The translations under genes and the position numbers were made by a program. The notes below the pieces were generated by a model. The model was given only the letters and a program-made list of their open reading frames with translations. It searched no databases and was not told the origin of the DNA. Below are positions 45,907 through 55,617 of a stretch of DNA of 64,000 nucleotides, in pieces (position 1 is the first letter of the stretch; every line of letters starts with the position of its first letter). Source of the DNA: CAWARU01 sp963805795 (GTDB lineage Bacteria > Pseudomonadota > Gammaproteobacteria > UBA6186 > Azoamicaceae); the NCBI GenBank assembly GCA_963805795.1, contig CAWDVG010000004.1, positions 124,001 to 188,000 on the forward strand, written 5' to 3'.

Positions 45907-47371
45907 TTATGTCTTGTCACCAAAGATGACAAAATCAATAAAACCTTTTGCAATATTAACATACTTCAACTGAACTGAAACTTTATCTCCAATATGCAAC
46001 TTTTCGAAACCCTGGATGATTTTACCTTCGACTGCTGGTTGGAAAATGCGTACCCAAGTGCCTTTTTCACCAACCCCTGTAACAATTCCATTAAAAATGG
46101 CACCTATTTGAGAGGATAGAAGTATCGCTGCAGCGGATTTATTTAGATGCCTTTCCACTTTCTGTGCAGCATCTTCTTGTTGGGTACAATGAGCTGCTAG
46201 ACTAGTACAATTCTTCTAATGTATACGGCGCTTTTTCACCTCGCAAAAAAGCTTTATATTGACGTTGTGAAATAAGATCCGGAAAGCGACGGTTCGGCGC
46301 TGTAGAATGAGTATAATCAGATAACGGCAAGAGCAAAATGTCCTACAGGAATGTCTTTATCATTTTCTACAACATATTCGCCTCTTCCAAGCAGCTTAAT
46401 GATTGTCAAAGAAAGATCGGGAAAGCTTTCAGGATCAGCTTTTTTTCTATTGACTAAAAAAGCATCTAATGCTTTGGAGTCTGGTTGTTCTGGAAGATCT
46501 TCTCCAAAACTTTTTGCAATTTCCACAATCCGATTCCAATATTTGGGAATTCGCACAACACGACGCAGACTGGCAATTTTTGCTTCGCTAAAATGCTGCG
46601 CCGTTGCTCTATTTGCGGCGATCATAAATTCTTCGATAAGTTGATGAGCAAAATTATGGGGAGAAAGTTGAATAACGATTTGATTATTTTCTAGAATTTT
46701 GGCTTCGGCTTTGGATGACTCTAAGAGTTAAGGATCCTGCCTCATGTCGCTTTTGTTTTAAAATTTGTGCTGCTTCGTGCTGAATTTTAAGCGTATTTTC
46801 TAATCCAGGCACTTGTTTAATTTTATCTGGAAAGGCATTCTTTCCTTCTAAGCCATCCACCAATGGCATTATAGGTTAGTTTGGCATAGTTATGTACGAT
46901 CGCTTGGAAGATAGAAGAATTTTCAATATCACCCATTTGATTAATTTGAATTTTTACAACCATAGAAACACGGTCTTCATTCTCATTCAATGAGGTTAAA
47001 TTAGTGGAAAGTTTTTCTGGCAACATTGAGAATATTTTTGCAGGGGTGTAAACCGATGTCGTATTCATTCGAGCGTGATTATCTATTGGCGATTCTTTGT
47101 CAACTAATGCATCCACATCTGCAATAGCGATCCACAATATCGTTTTATTATCTGACCCTGTTTCAGCATAGGTTAATTGATCTAAATCTAGCGAATCATC
47201 ATTATCAATCGAACACCATAGCAAGGAACGCAGATCAACGTACTTTGAGGATAATGGAGCAGGATTTGTGATTTGAGAGAGTTGTTGAAGTTCTTCCTTG
47301 GAAAATTCAGGTTGTAAGCCTCTTTCCTGCATGATTTGATATGCTAATTTAGCTAGATCAAAAATCTGCAT
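45907..47371 (-). pseudogene. RNB-family exoribonuclease (RNase II-like), at least four frameshifts
   Basis: Successive frames make one ~490-residue RNB enzyme. 47371-46823 has the RNB active-site aspartates (WCSIDNDDSLDLDQL and WIAIADVDALVD). 46869-46684 continues it (MPLVDGLEGKNAFP...). 46625-46317 and the following bases give the HFALAV...DYTHSTAPNRRFPDL segment. 46158-45907 is the S1 RNA-binding domain. Breaks lie near 46866, 46730, 46320 and 46200. Domain order matches RNase II/R-type 3'-5' exoribonucleases, though the N-terminal cold-shock domains are absent. Motifs are undamaged between breaks, so recent decay or consensus error are both possible. Confidence 0.85.
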
Positions 47372-47519
47372 AACCTACCACAGTTGAAGTGATGAGCCTT
47401 AAAACAGTATAAATTAATTTGGAGTAGAGCTTTGTATCTCTACGACTAGCACCTACTCAGGGGCACATCTAACCTTATTAATTTTTAAAACCAAAATATC
47501 ATGTTGTAACAAGCTTTTA

Positions 47520-47675
47520 TCAAATTTTACCAAGCAAGAACAAAATTAACACGACAATCAAAACCGTTCCTAATAGTCCGGTGGGCGCATACCCCCAATT
47601 TTTACTATGTGGCCAAGTAGGTAGAGCACCTATTAATAATAAAACCAAAATAACGAGTAAAACTGTTCCTAACAT
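47520..47675 (-). CDS. DUF3309 small membrane protein
   Basis: 51 residues: MLGTVLLVILVLLLIGALPT, then WPHSKNWGYAPTG and a second hydrophobic helix. Two membrane helices joined by a short Trp/Tyr/Gly loop is exactly the DUF3309 pattern. GAGGA lies eight bases before the ATG. Function of the family is not known. It stands alone in the 630-base gap between the RNB gene and the GST gene; the rest of that gap has no other feature I can support. Confidence 0.85.
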   Translation of the reverse strand: MLGTVLLVILVLLLIGALPTWPHSKNWGYAPTGLLGTVLIVVLILFLLGKI

Positions 47676-48005
47676 GATATCTTCCTCATCTTGAAATGTA
47701 AAAGTTTGGTCTTGTCTTTAACAAGCTTTAAGTCAAACCCTTACTAAAAACGAAAGAGATTGACTTCTACTTTTAAATTCTAGGTTAACTTGTTAGATTT
47801 TTCCACCATAATTTAGATTAATTTTAATCACACATTATAGCGTCATTAAAACCAATCTGTCTAGGTCAACTAATTGATTATTTTAATTGTATAAGAGCCT
47901 ATTATCATCCAGCAAAAAAAATGATATTCTTAAAAGAGATTTGGACTGGAAAATTTTAGTTAATGATGTTATAGATGATCCTTTTAAGACTTCCTAGAGG
48001 AAACC

Positions 48006-48638
48006 ATGTTTACACTATATACCCATCCCAGCTCTGCTAATGGACGTAAAGTACTCGCTGTTACCTTGCATTTAGATCTTAAACCAAAAATTATTATGAT
48101 TAATGTCTACGCAGGAGATGGACAAACGCCTGAATATTTGGCCGTAAATCCAAGTGGAAAAATACCGACGTTAGTCGATAATGGTTTTGTTCTTTGGGAA
48201 TCTAATGCAATTATTCACTATATTTCTGATGTTTTTGGAAATTTTCTATTATCCTCAACCGACCCGAAGGAAAGATCAGATATAGAACGTTGGCTTTTTT
48301 GGGAATCCTCGCATTGGCAACCCTCTATATCAGGTGTTATAGCTGAAATTGTAGGGCATCGTCTTATGCCTCATTTAGTTCCTAAACCAAAATCCGAAGC
48401 AAATTGGCTTGATACAAATTTTGATAGAAATGTGAAATTTTTAGACAATCATCTGAAGGATAAGCATTACTTGACAGGACCACAGTTGACTATTGCCGAT
48501 TTCTCGGTCGCTGCAATGATGACGTATTTTCGTGTTGCAAAATTTCCTTTTATTCATTTTCAGAACCTAAATAGGTGGTATACAGACATTGAATCATTGG
48601 ATGCTTGGAAAGAGAGTGCTTCAGATATTTGGATTTAG
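48006..48638 (+). CDS. Glutathione S-transferase family protein
   Basis: 210 residues. N-terminal thioredoxin-like domain with HPSSANGRKV (Ser probably activates glutathione), NPSGKIPTLVD and the WESNAIIHYI glutathione-binding segment; C-terminal helical domain with LTGPQLTIADF. Theta-like class. AGAGG precedes the ATG. Different class from the GST at 7014. Confidence 0.9.
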   Translation: MFTLYTHPSSANGRKVLAVTLHLDLKPKIIMINVYAGDGQTPEYLAVNPSGKIPTLVDNGFVLWESNAIIHYISDVFGNFLLSSTDPKERSDIERWLFWESSHWQPSISGVIAEIVGHRLMPHLVPKPKSEANWLDTNFDRNVKFLDNHLKDKHYLTGPQLTIADFSVAAMMTYFRVAKFPFIHFQNLNRWYTDIESLDAWKESASDIWI

Positions 48639-48695
48639 ATTAGGGTATGAATATGTTACTATCTGACTTTGCCCCCTTTGTCTCAAGAGGTAATA

Positions 48696-50291
48696 ATGTT
48701 TAATAGAAAAAATGTACTGTGCTGTATACTTGCTAGTTCTATGAGTCTTGTTTCATCACTTTTTGCCAAGAACCCCGTGGAACAAAAGATACCTCTTAAA
48801 GAAATTTTGGCTGAATTCACAGATTATGCTGTGCAAACTCAAGCAGACTGGCATGTACCTGGAATGGCTATTGCCATAGTAAAAGGTGATCAAATTATTT
48901 ATGTAAGAGGATTTGGAAAACGGACTACAGAAGATGATCCTGTAACTCCAGACACTATTTTTGACATCGCTTCGCTTACCAAATCATTTACAGCTACACT
49001 ATTAGCGATGCAGATCGATGAAGGAAAATATGCCTGGAATTCAAAAATTGTAAAACTATATCCAAAGTTCAAATTATATGATCCGAATACAACAAAAGAA
49101 TTCGAAGTTCAAGATCTAATGGCGCATGATAGTGGATTACCTGAGGGAACACTGAGCGCAATGGGAAGCTTTGGATATAGCATAGATCATGCCCTTTATG
49201 CATTGCGATTTATTAAACCTATTGCCCCGTTTCGATCGGAATTTGCATATCAAAATATTTTTCCAATGCTCGCTGGAGAAATTATTCAAAAATTGAGTGG
49301 GAAAAGCTATACAGATAATTTGCATCAACGCCTATTCAGCCGATTACAAATGAATCATTCATATACGGAATATGAGGAGAAACTGTATCGTTTAAAAGAT
49401 GTAGCTCAGCCATTTGATTTCATTTCAGGTCAAGAATACGCATACCCAATCCATTCTTCCTATTCTTCCAAGCTAAGGGCATCTGAAAAAGCTGCTGGAA
49501 GTAGTGGCGGAATACACTCAAGCGCTACAGATATTGCAAAGTGGTTGATTTTTAATATAAATAATGGTGCTATTGGAGACACTCAACTGGTTACTGTGAA
49601 GAATATGAATTTCATACACTCGCCAGTAACATTCATCAAAGACGCAACACCTGAATCCAAAACCAAAGAAAACACCCAGAATATCAGTGGACAAGGCTGG
49701 TTTATCGATAAACAAAGATACCGGCCTTATACGCTGCTCTATCATGCTGGCGGTGGAACAGGAATGCATGCTTTGATGGCCTATATTCCAGATGAAAAAA
49801 TTGGAATTGTCGTATTGACAAATACCTGGGGTAATAAAGTTCCAGAAGCGCTATACCAAAGATTTTTTGATCTATACATGAATAAAAATCCCTTGAAAAA
49901 TTGGAGTAAAATCTATTTACAGGAACAAGCGGCAACAGAGGCTGGTAATAATGCAAAAGTCAAACCTGATCAATGCCAGATGATCGAAAATCCGAATTTG
50001 GAGAAATATATTGGCACCTATTACAATCGTGTTTTCGGTAATCTCAAAGTGACAAAGCAAGGGGATCATTTAAATCTAACGATAGGCCCAATAGGAGTGG
50101 TCTGGAAACTTACCTATTGTAACGATAATATTATGCGAGCTTACTGGCCAAATCCATATGGGCTGAATTTTGCTATGCTTTCAAACGGACAAAATTTGAT
50201 TGAATTCACTACTGAGCCAAAAAATGCCATTCAGAAAATGACAGTCCCTTATCTTAACAGCAATGGATATGGTGTTTTTATAAAAAAATAA
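48696..50291 (+). CDS. Secreted serine hydrolase of the beta-lactamase/PBP4* family with C-terminal domain
   Basis: 531 residues from the ATG at 48696 (AGAGG six bases upstream). Signal peptide (MFNRKNVLCCILASSMSLVS, cleavage after SLFA). The class C-like serine hydrolase has S-x-x-K in IASLTKSF, YQN in FAYQNIFPM and HAGGGTG in place of KTG. The C-terminal ~110 residues form a DUF3471-like beta barrel. Family members are D-aminopeptidases, esterases or peptidases; the HxG variant and the extra domain argue against a true beta-lactamase. Periplasmic. Confidence 0.88.
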   Translation: MFNRKNVLCCILASSMSLVSSLFAKNPVEQKIPLKEILAEFTDYAVQTQADWHVPGMAIAIVKGDQIIYVRGFGKRTTEDDPVTPDTIFDIASLTKSFTATLLAMQIDEGKYAWNSKIVKLYPKFKLYDPNTTKEFEVQDLMAHDSGLPEGTLSAMGSFGYSIDHALYALRFIKPIAPFRSEFAYQNIFPMLAGEIIQKLSGKSYTDNLHQRLFSRLQMNHSYTEYEEKLYRLKDVAQPFDFISGQEYAYPIHSSYSSKLRASEKAAGSSGGIHSSATDIAKWLIFNINNGAIGDTQLVTVKNMNFIHSPVTFIKDATPESKTKENTQNISGQGWFIDKQRYRPYTLLYHAGGGTGMHALMAYIPDEKIGIVVLTNTWGNKVPEALYQRFFDLYMNKNPLKNWSKIYLQEQAATEAGNNAKVKPDQCQMIENPNLEKYIGTYYNRVFGNLKVTKQGDHLNLTIGPIGVVWKLTYCNDNIMRAYWPNPYGLNFAMLSNGQNLIEFTTEPKNAIQKMTVPYLNSNGYGVFIKK

Positions 50292-50433
50292 TGTAATATT
50301 AAGCTTCATAAAATTTCCACCATGCTTGCATGATTCAAAACGTATTTAGCAATACATCTCACTTTATAATTTTCTCAATAGGGTAAAGTCACCCATCTTT
50401 TTAGGTGATTAACTTAAGTTGAAAATTTGGTTA

Positions 50434-50550
50434 TTACAATTGCTGTACATATAGAGGATGTACGTCTCCTGTCATCTTGACGTAAGCATCAGTGACGATA
50501 CCGCTCTTCCCTCCCCAACGTGGTTTTTTAAACGCTTTCCATAGGAACAT
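50434..50550 (-). CDS. Possible 38-aa peptide
   Basis: ATG-to-TAA frame on the minus strand reading MFLWKAFKKPRWGGKSGIV and ending VHPLYVQQL. Composition is protein-like, but no ribosome site is visible and I do not recognise it; it may be a fragment of a lost gene. A hairpin (TCACC/GGTGA, about 50389-50409) lies nearby. Nothing else clear in 50292-50746. Confidence 0.25.
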   Translation of the reverse strand: MFLWKAFKKPRWGGKSGIVTDAYVKMTGDVHPLYVQQL

Positions 50551-50746
50551 TTTCATATAGTTATGACAAAGGACTATTTTTACTTGACTGTATCAATTTT
50601 TTATGAATAATGGGTGTATATATGCCTATCGCTATGATATTTAAGTTAAATGTAATATGTAATTTACAATTCAGATTAGGTTAGGTATTTATCATTTTTG
50701 TTTACAACTTTTTAGGTTTCTTTATATTATTTGGGAGGAATATATT

Positions 50747-52507
50747 ATGTCCACGTCTGCGGCCGCTGTACTCTCTGCTGTTTCAAAATTAGATCCAACC
50801 GGACTTGCCTCTAAGGTTATGGATATTGTTACTCTCATTCATGGTAAATATGAACAAATGAAAGAGAATAAAGAAATCTGTGCGGAGTTAAATAAACAAG
50901 TCAGTATTATTGGCCTCGTTGTAAAAGATTTGAGTAAAGCGAAGCAAATAGATTATTGTAGGGTAACTTTGGATGAAGTACATGGGTGCTTGACGAATTG
51001 TTTGAAGGTGGTTGATTCGATTATAACCGTTAAAAAAGGATTTTTTAGTAAAGTCAAAGATTTTCTATCATCTGATTCTAACAAGGGATTGATTACTAAA
51101 CTCACTACTCAATTGCATGACATGGCAGACATTTTAAATCTGGCCTTAACCGCCCAAACTTCTAAAAACATGCAAGAAATGATGAAATTGATGGCTCAGA
51201 AACAAGCGGAAAAATTACCTGAGATTCAGAAGTCAAATAAAGAATTAGAACAAAATGTGGATGCCTTTGTTAAAAATATGAGTCAAGTAATCAATGTGAG
51301 CAGTAACAGCAGTAGTGCCGCTACTGCTAATAATTCCGTCAATGTTGTTATCAATTCTCCGATAGCTCATCAGAGCGGCAGAGATAGCCCACCACTTGAA
51401 ACCAGATTTCAGCATGTAGAGGAAGAAAAAAGACTTTATGTCCTGAAACGATTGAAAGAACTTTTTAGGGATAGAGATAAAGGTGAAAAATCCAAAAATT
51501 TCCAGACATACAATGATGTTTTAGAAAATTATGGATGGGGATTAGGATACAAGGAGGGGCAACATGCATTATACATAAATGATGAGGCTGTTTCATCGAC
51601 GAATATACTAAAAGAGATCACTAAACTCATTACTACTATTCAATCTACTATGAAGTCTCCTGCGCCTCAGTCTTCCACTGCTGCTAGCCCTAGTCCGAAG
51701 GCTTCCAACCAGGGTGATGCGAAGGATAAAAAGGATACGAAAGAAAAAATTGAACCCATGGTGACGGCGTTTAATCAACTTAAACTGACTGCAAACCCAG
51801 CATCCGTCAACACTTCTCTTCAAACCTCCTCTATTGAGCTTATGAACATGGATTTTAAAGGAATGCTAGCCTTGGCGAATCAAGGACATGCTATGGCACA
51901 ATATAAATTAGGAGAGTGTTATCAGAACGGTGAGAATGGATGTGTTAAAAATGACACTAAAGCATTAGAGTGGTATCAAAAATCGGTTGCACAAGGAAAC
52001 GGCTGTGCTCAGTATGGTCTCGGTGAGATGTATCAAGAAGGATTGGGGGGGCTTAAGAAAGATCCTGCACAAGCCTTAAAACTATATCAAGATGCCCGTG
52101 AAAGTTTTGTACAATTAGAAGGGGATGTTTTTGTACAAAACAATCTTGGGCATATGTATCAAACTGGCCAAGGTGTTACCAAAGATTTGAAGAAAGCTGC
52201 TGAGTGGTATCAGAAGGCGGCAGACCAAGGGTATGCTGTTGCCCAAAGCAATCTTGGGCTTATGTATCTAGATGGCCAAGGTGTTATCAAAGATCTGAAG
52301 AAAGCTGCTGAGTGGATTCAGAAGGCGGCAAACCAAGGGAATGTGAATGCGCAATGCAGTCTTGGGTTTATGTATAAAAAAGGCGAAGGTGTTCCCAAGG
52401 ATTTGAAGCAAGCCGCTGAGTGGTTTCAGAAGGCGGCAGACCAAGGGGATGTTGAGGCCCAAAGCAATCTTAATGCTATGCCAGCTAAGTTTAAACCTCG
52501 GAAATAA
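50747..52507 (+). CDS. Sel1-repeat protein with HeLo/MLKL-like N-terminal helical domain
   Basis: 586 residues; GGGAGG lies nine bases before the ATG. Residues ~10-150 are a helical bundle (DIVTLIHGKYEQMKENKEIC, then ADILNLALTAQT) whose spacing and character recall the four-helix N-terminus of MLKL and fungal HeLo domains, followed by a brace-like helix (~150-185). A Ser/Asn linker (~188-210) leads to a ~90-residue unknown module (EEEKRLYVLKRLKELF to ITKLITT), then a charged linker, and finally about five Sel1 repeats (375-580). Three adjacent 108-bp units (52180-52490) are nearly identical. HeLo-type bundles permeabilise membranes in eukaryotic and fungal cell death. No signal peptide. The HeLo reading is inference from pattern. 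Confidence 0.7.
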   Translation: MSTSAAAVLSAVSKLDPTGLASKVMDIVTLIHGKYEQMKENKEICAELNKQVSIIGLVVKDLSKAKQIDYCRVTLDEVHGCLTNCLKVVDSIITVKKGFFSKVKDFLSSDSNKGLITKLTTQLHDMADILNLALTAQTSKNMQEMMKLMAQKQAEKLPEIQKSNKELEQNVDAFVKNMSQVINVSSNSSSAATANNSVNVVINSPIAHQSGRDSPPLETRFQHVEEEKRLYVLKRLKELFRDRDKGEKSKNFQTYNDVLENYGWGLGYKEGQHALYINDEAVSSTNILKEITKLITTIQSTMKSPAPQSSTAASPSPKASNQGDAKDKKDTKEKIEPMVTAFNQLKLTANPASVNTSLQTSSIELMNMDFKGMLALANQGHAMAQYKLGECYQNGENGCVKNDTKALEWYQKSVAQGNGCAQYGLGEMYQEGLGGLKKDPAQALKLYQDARESFVQLEGDVFVQNNLGHMYQTGQGVTKDLKKAAEWYQKAADQGYAVAQSNLGLMYLDGQGVIKDLKKAAEWIQKAANQGNVNAQCSLGFMYKKGEGVPKDLKQAAEWFQKAADQGDVEAQSNLNAMPAKFKPRK

Positions 52508-52678
52508 ACTTAAATATCTAAGTCAGACCTTTATAAGGTGATATACTTTTGGTCCGCTTTTGCAGTTGTACCCTAAATTTGCATCACATTCTTGAATTGG
52601 ATATTTATTGAAACAGCATCAGGCTTTTGATAAGCGTTCTAATTCGTCTAAAGGCCGAAGGGTATTTGCAGGTCGTGA

Positions 52679-53644
52679 TTATCGTTCCATGTTGATATTG
52701 TCGGGAGGGAAAACGGCCCGATTGATTAACTCACTGCCCATTGAGTTTGGATCGGATTCTTCACTACGAAATCTATTTCGACAATTTCTAAAACAAAATA
52801 AAACCGTACATAATAATGCGGTAAGACCAGTATAATCTAATAGAATACTATTAGATGGCAATGGAAGTATTGAAGAAGATGAATCAAGGCTTGGCGGAGG
52901 GTTATAAGATGGTCTAGGATTTATAAGTTCCATGCAGTCTATATAACGTGATATGAGATCTTCATTGATCCTTGGGTAATCTTGGGGACGAGTAAAATCA
53001 TTTTTCCGACACATTAATGGGACATCGGTATTACCAAGTTCTAAAACAAATTCGAATGATATTGTGTTATTCAAATTATTTTTATCACATCCTATGTATC
53101 CCGTGGAATCTATGCAAATTGATACAGATTGCTCACATCTGCCATGTCCTACTATTTCACTAATGGACTTACTTGCTAAATGAGAAGCTAAATATTGCTG
53201 AGTGGCATTATTATTGAGGCATCTCCAATAAGAGCTAAATTCCGTTTTGTTATGATGAGAAGTATAAAAACTACTTGTACCCCATGGTCCCTCAAGTAAA
53301 TTACCATCATCGGAATATAGATCTAAATGAAAAGATTGGCAATAAATCATTGATGGAATATGCGAATATACTAAACAAGTATCTTGGCCGCCTAACCATT
53401 CCGGCTTACCATCCTCAAATCGATATCTTACAGGTAGAGCACTTGACGTCGCAGCTCCCTCTCTTTGTGGTGTTTGATCTGGTAGAGAATCGTTGACTTT
53501 TTTTTCAATCTTTTGCTTCCTAAACTTTGGCAAGTCTTTTTTATTTTGTACAATATTCTGATATTCACTGAATATCAAAGGCTTCTTATAAGCTAATTTA
53601 ATTTGGGGATCTTTTCCCCTGTATCGTAATTCTGAGGGTGGCAT
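52679..53644 (-). CDS. Unknown 321-aa Cys-rich protein with C-terminal membrane helix
   Basis: Not recognised. A basic N-terminal ~65 residues, then a Cys-rich globular part (residues ~85-235; about eight Cys including YCQSF, WRCLNN, GRCEQSVSICIDSTGYIGC, LMCRK), a Pro/Ser-rich segment and a single hydrophobic helix (about residues 270-287, LDYTGLTALLCTVLFC) followed by a basic, Asn/Ser-rich tail. The layout is like a tail-anchored or type II membrane protein; no N-terminal signal peptide. Odd for a bacterial cytosolic protein to hold so many cysteines, which hints at export or host exposure (inference). Confidence 0.6.
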   Translation of the reverse strand: MPPSELRYRGKDPQIKLAYKKPLIFSEYQNIVQNKKDLPKFRKQKIEKKVNDSLPDQTPQREGAATSSALPVRYRFEDGKPEWLGGQDTCLVYSHIPSMIYCQSFHLDLYSDDGNLLEGPWGTSSFYTSHHNKTEFSSYWRCLNNNATQQYLASHLASKSISEIVGHGRCEQSVSICIDSTGYIGCDKNNLNNTISFEFVLELGNTDVPLMCRKNDFTRPQDYPRINEDLISRYIDCMELINPRPSYNPPPSLDSSSSILPLPSNSILLDYTGLTALLCTVLFCFRNCRNRFRSEESDPNSMGSELINRAVFPPDNINMER

Positions 53645-53934
53645 TAATAAATTCCCCTATAGTGGTTTCATCTATTCTAATCATTCATCATTTAACTTTC
53701 AATAAGTCATTTTCTCATTGATGGACGAAATTTGTTAAATAAAGATTTCTTCTTTTCTCCTGAAAACTCTTCTAAGGCTTTTCCTAAAGGCAATGCTGTA
53801 CTTTAGATTGAGATAAGTTCAGAACGGGGTACGCTCTGGGTTGTAACCTGGGTTCCAATATCTCAGCAGCTATTCAATAAATTTGAGACGTGATATAGTG
53901 TGTTTAATTACTAAAAAATCTACCGAGGTAATTT

Positions 53935-54318
53935 TCAACCAATTTTGTCACCCCCGTCTCCGAAAAGTTCATCTACCTTTGCAGCACAAATAAAATCATT
54001 CTCGGACAGGCCTTCGATTGCATGGGTTGAATATTGCACCGTACACTGATTATAGAACACAACTAAATCTGGATGATGATTTTCTTGATGGGCCATCCAA
54101 GCAATAGCATTTACAAAAGCCATGGTTTTATAATAATTTTTAAAATCATAGACTCGATAAATATAATCGATAATTTTCTCTTTTCCTTCTTTCTTTATTA
54201 CCATCGTCCCCAATTGCCATTGGGGCAATTCCTTAAGCAACTTTTGAGTTTGTTCCTTTGTCATGGGCGTAACGCCTCCCTCACAGGGAAGACAACGTTT
54301 TTGGGTTAATTTTGACAT
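53935..54318 (-). CDS. phhB: Pterin-4a-carbinolamine dehydratase
   Basis: 127 residues from the ATG at 54318 (AGGAG upstream). Conserved HQENHHPDLVVFYN and STHAIEGLSENDF segments hold the catalytic His residues. It regenerates the pterin cofactor oxidised by PhhA. Starts 53 bases after the phhA stop on the same strand: the phhAB operon. Confidence 0.95.
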   Translation of the reverse strand: MSKLTQKRCLPCEGGVTPMTKEQTQKLLKELPQWQLGTMVIKKEGKEKIIDYIYRVYDFKNYYKTMAFVNAIAWMAHQENHHPDLVVFYNQCTVQYSTHAIEGLSENDFICAAKVDELFGDGGDKIG

Positions 54319-54371
54319 CTTCAGCACTCCTTTAAATACGTGCGACAAAAATGAATATAACGTTTCCTATA

Positions 54372-55157
54372 TTAACAGGGATGGCCCGGATATTTAAGAG
54401 CACGACCTTGTTCTTGTCGAATGATAGCCATCAGATCCATATTAATCAGTTGGTATAACTGATCAAAATTCTCCAGAACAAAATATTGAGGTTGTATGGC
54501 ATTTATTTGATAAGAAGTACGCAAGATCTCATTCAAATCAAATGGTTTCCGTTTCGGAGCATCACTTTCAAGACAATAAACCGTTTCTTCAATAGAAGAA
54601 AGAATACCACCGCCATAAGCTCGTAATCCCTGCTTTGTTTGAATAAGTCCAAATTCTACCGTAAACCAAAATATCCTTGCTAATAATATCCTCTCGGCAG
54701 GTGTTGCGTGAAGACCTAATTTACCATAAGTATGCGTGAAATCTGCATAAGCCTGGTTCGTTAATAAGGGACAATGTCCAAATATCTCATGAAAAATATC
54801 TGGCTCTTTTAAGTAGTTCAATTCTTCTTTCCTTCGAATAAAAGTAGCGGCTGGAAACTGCCGATTCGCTAATAAAGAAAAGAAATGATCAAAAGAAATT
54901 AATGCCTCTACCGGCGCTATTGACCAACCTGTTACTTTCTGTAATGCTTTTGAAACTTCGTAGCATTGCGGGATCCTATCATTGGGTAATTCAAGTATTT
55001 TCAGACCCATGATAAATTCCTCGCAAGCCCTACCTGTAATGATTTTTGATTGCCTGGCAAATAACTCTGCCCAAGTTGCATTTTCTTCATCGGTGTAATC
55101 AGCATCCCCATGCTGATCAACCGTCTTTGCAATGTACGAAGATACTATTTTTGACAT
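54372..55157 (-). CDS. phhA: Phenylalanine-4-hydroxylase
   Basis: 261 residues from the ATG at 55157 with GGAGGGG upstream. Single catalytic domain with the iron-binding HEIFGHCPLL and a downstream Glu in FWFTVEFGLI, as in bacterial monomeric enzymes. Converts phenylalanine to tyrosine using tetrahydropterin. First gene of phhAB. No TyrR-like box was recognised in the upstream region. Confidence 0.95.
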   Translation of the reverse strand: MSKIVSSYIAKTVDQHGDADYTDEENATWAELFARQSKIITGRACEEFIMGLKILELPNDRIPQCYEVSKALQKVTGWSIAPVEALISFDHFFSLLANRQFPAATFIRRKEELNYLKEPDIFHEIFGHCPLLTNQAYADFTHTYGKLGLHATPAERILLARIFWFTVEFGLIQTKQGLRAYGGGILSSIEETVYCLESDAPKRKPFDLNEILRTSYQINAIQPQYFVLENFDQLYQLINMDLMAIIRQEQGRALKYPGHPC

Positions 55158-55283
55158 AAAAAGCCCCTCCATTCACCGTTTGGATTATTAAATATTTGAA
55201 ATTATTGATTAAGGTATGAAGTATTTATCTGCTCAGGGCAGATAATAGGTGGGGTAATATAAGGAATATGCAAAATGTGCAGA

Positions 55284-55310
55284 GAAGTTATCCTTTGTTG
55301 ATAACTTCTT
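55284..55310. other. Inverted repeat upstream of phhA
   Basis: GAAGTTATC and GATAACTTC flank CTTTGTT: a perfect 9-bp, A+T-rich stem 128-155 bases before phhA. Operator or leader hairpin; not a terminator. A second, longer imperfect repeat (CCTTAACCAGAG / CTCTGGCTAAAGG) lies at 55510-55553. No gene is visible in 55158-55617. Confidence 0.35.
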
Positions 55311-55617
55311 TAAAAATGAATTAATTAACTTTAGGTTTTGAACTTTCATAATGCACACTTAGCAATCTACTCAATTTAAGGTTAACACAGAATATTAAAA
55401 AATGGAAGTAGTAAATAAAAATCTACGCTATAGAATAGCCCGTTGATTTAATATGTCTTTCGGGGCTATACACGCTAAGTTATAAAACATCATATTGATG
55501 ATTGATGACCCTTAACCAGAGGGTTGGCCATTTTGTCATTCTCTGGCTAAAGGCTAATCGTTTAACCTTTCGTTATTTTAACACCTTTGAAGATGTCCCC
55601 ACTGTAGGGCCGAAAAC

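Noticed and set aside
52608..52835. 75-codon plus-strand frame
   Set aside because: Mostly antisense to the 3' end of the Cys-rich gene, no recognisable motif or ribosome site.
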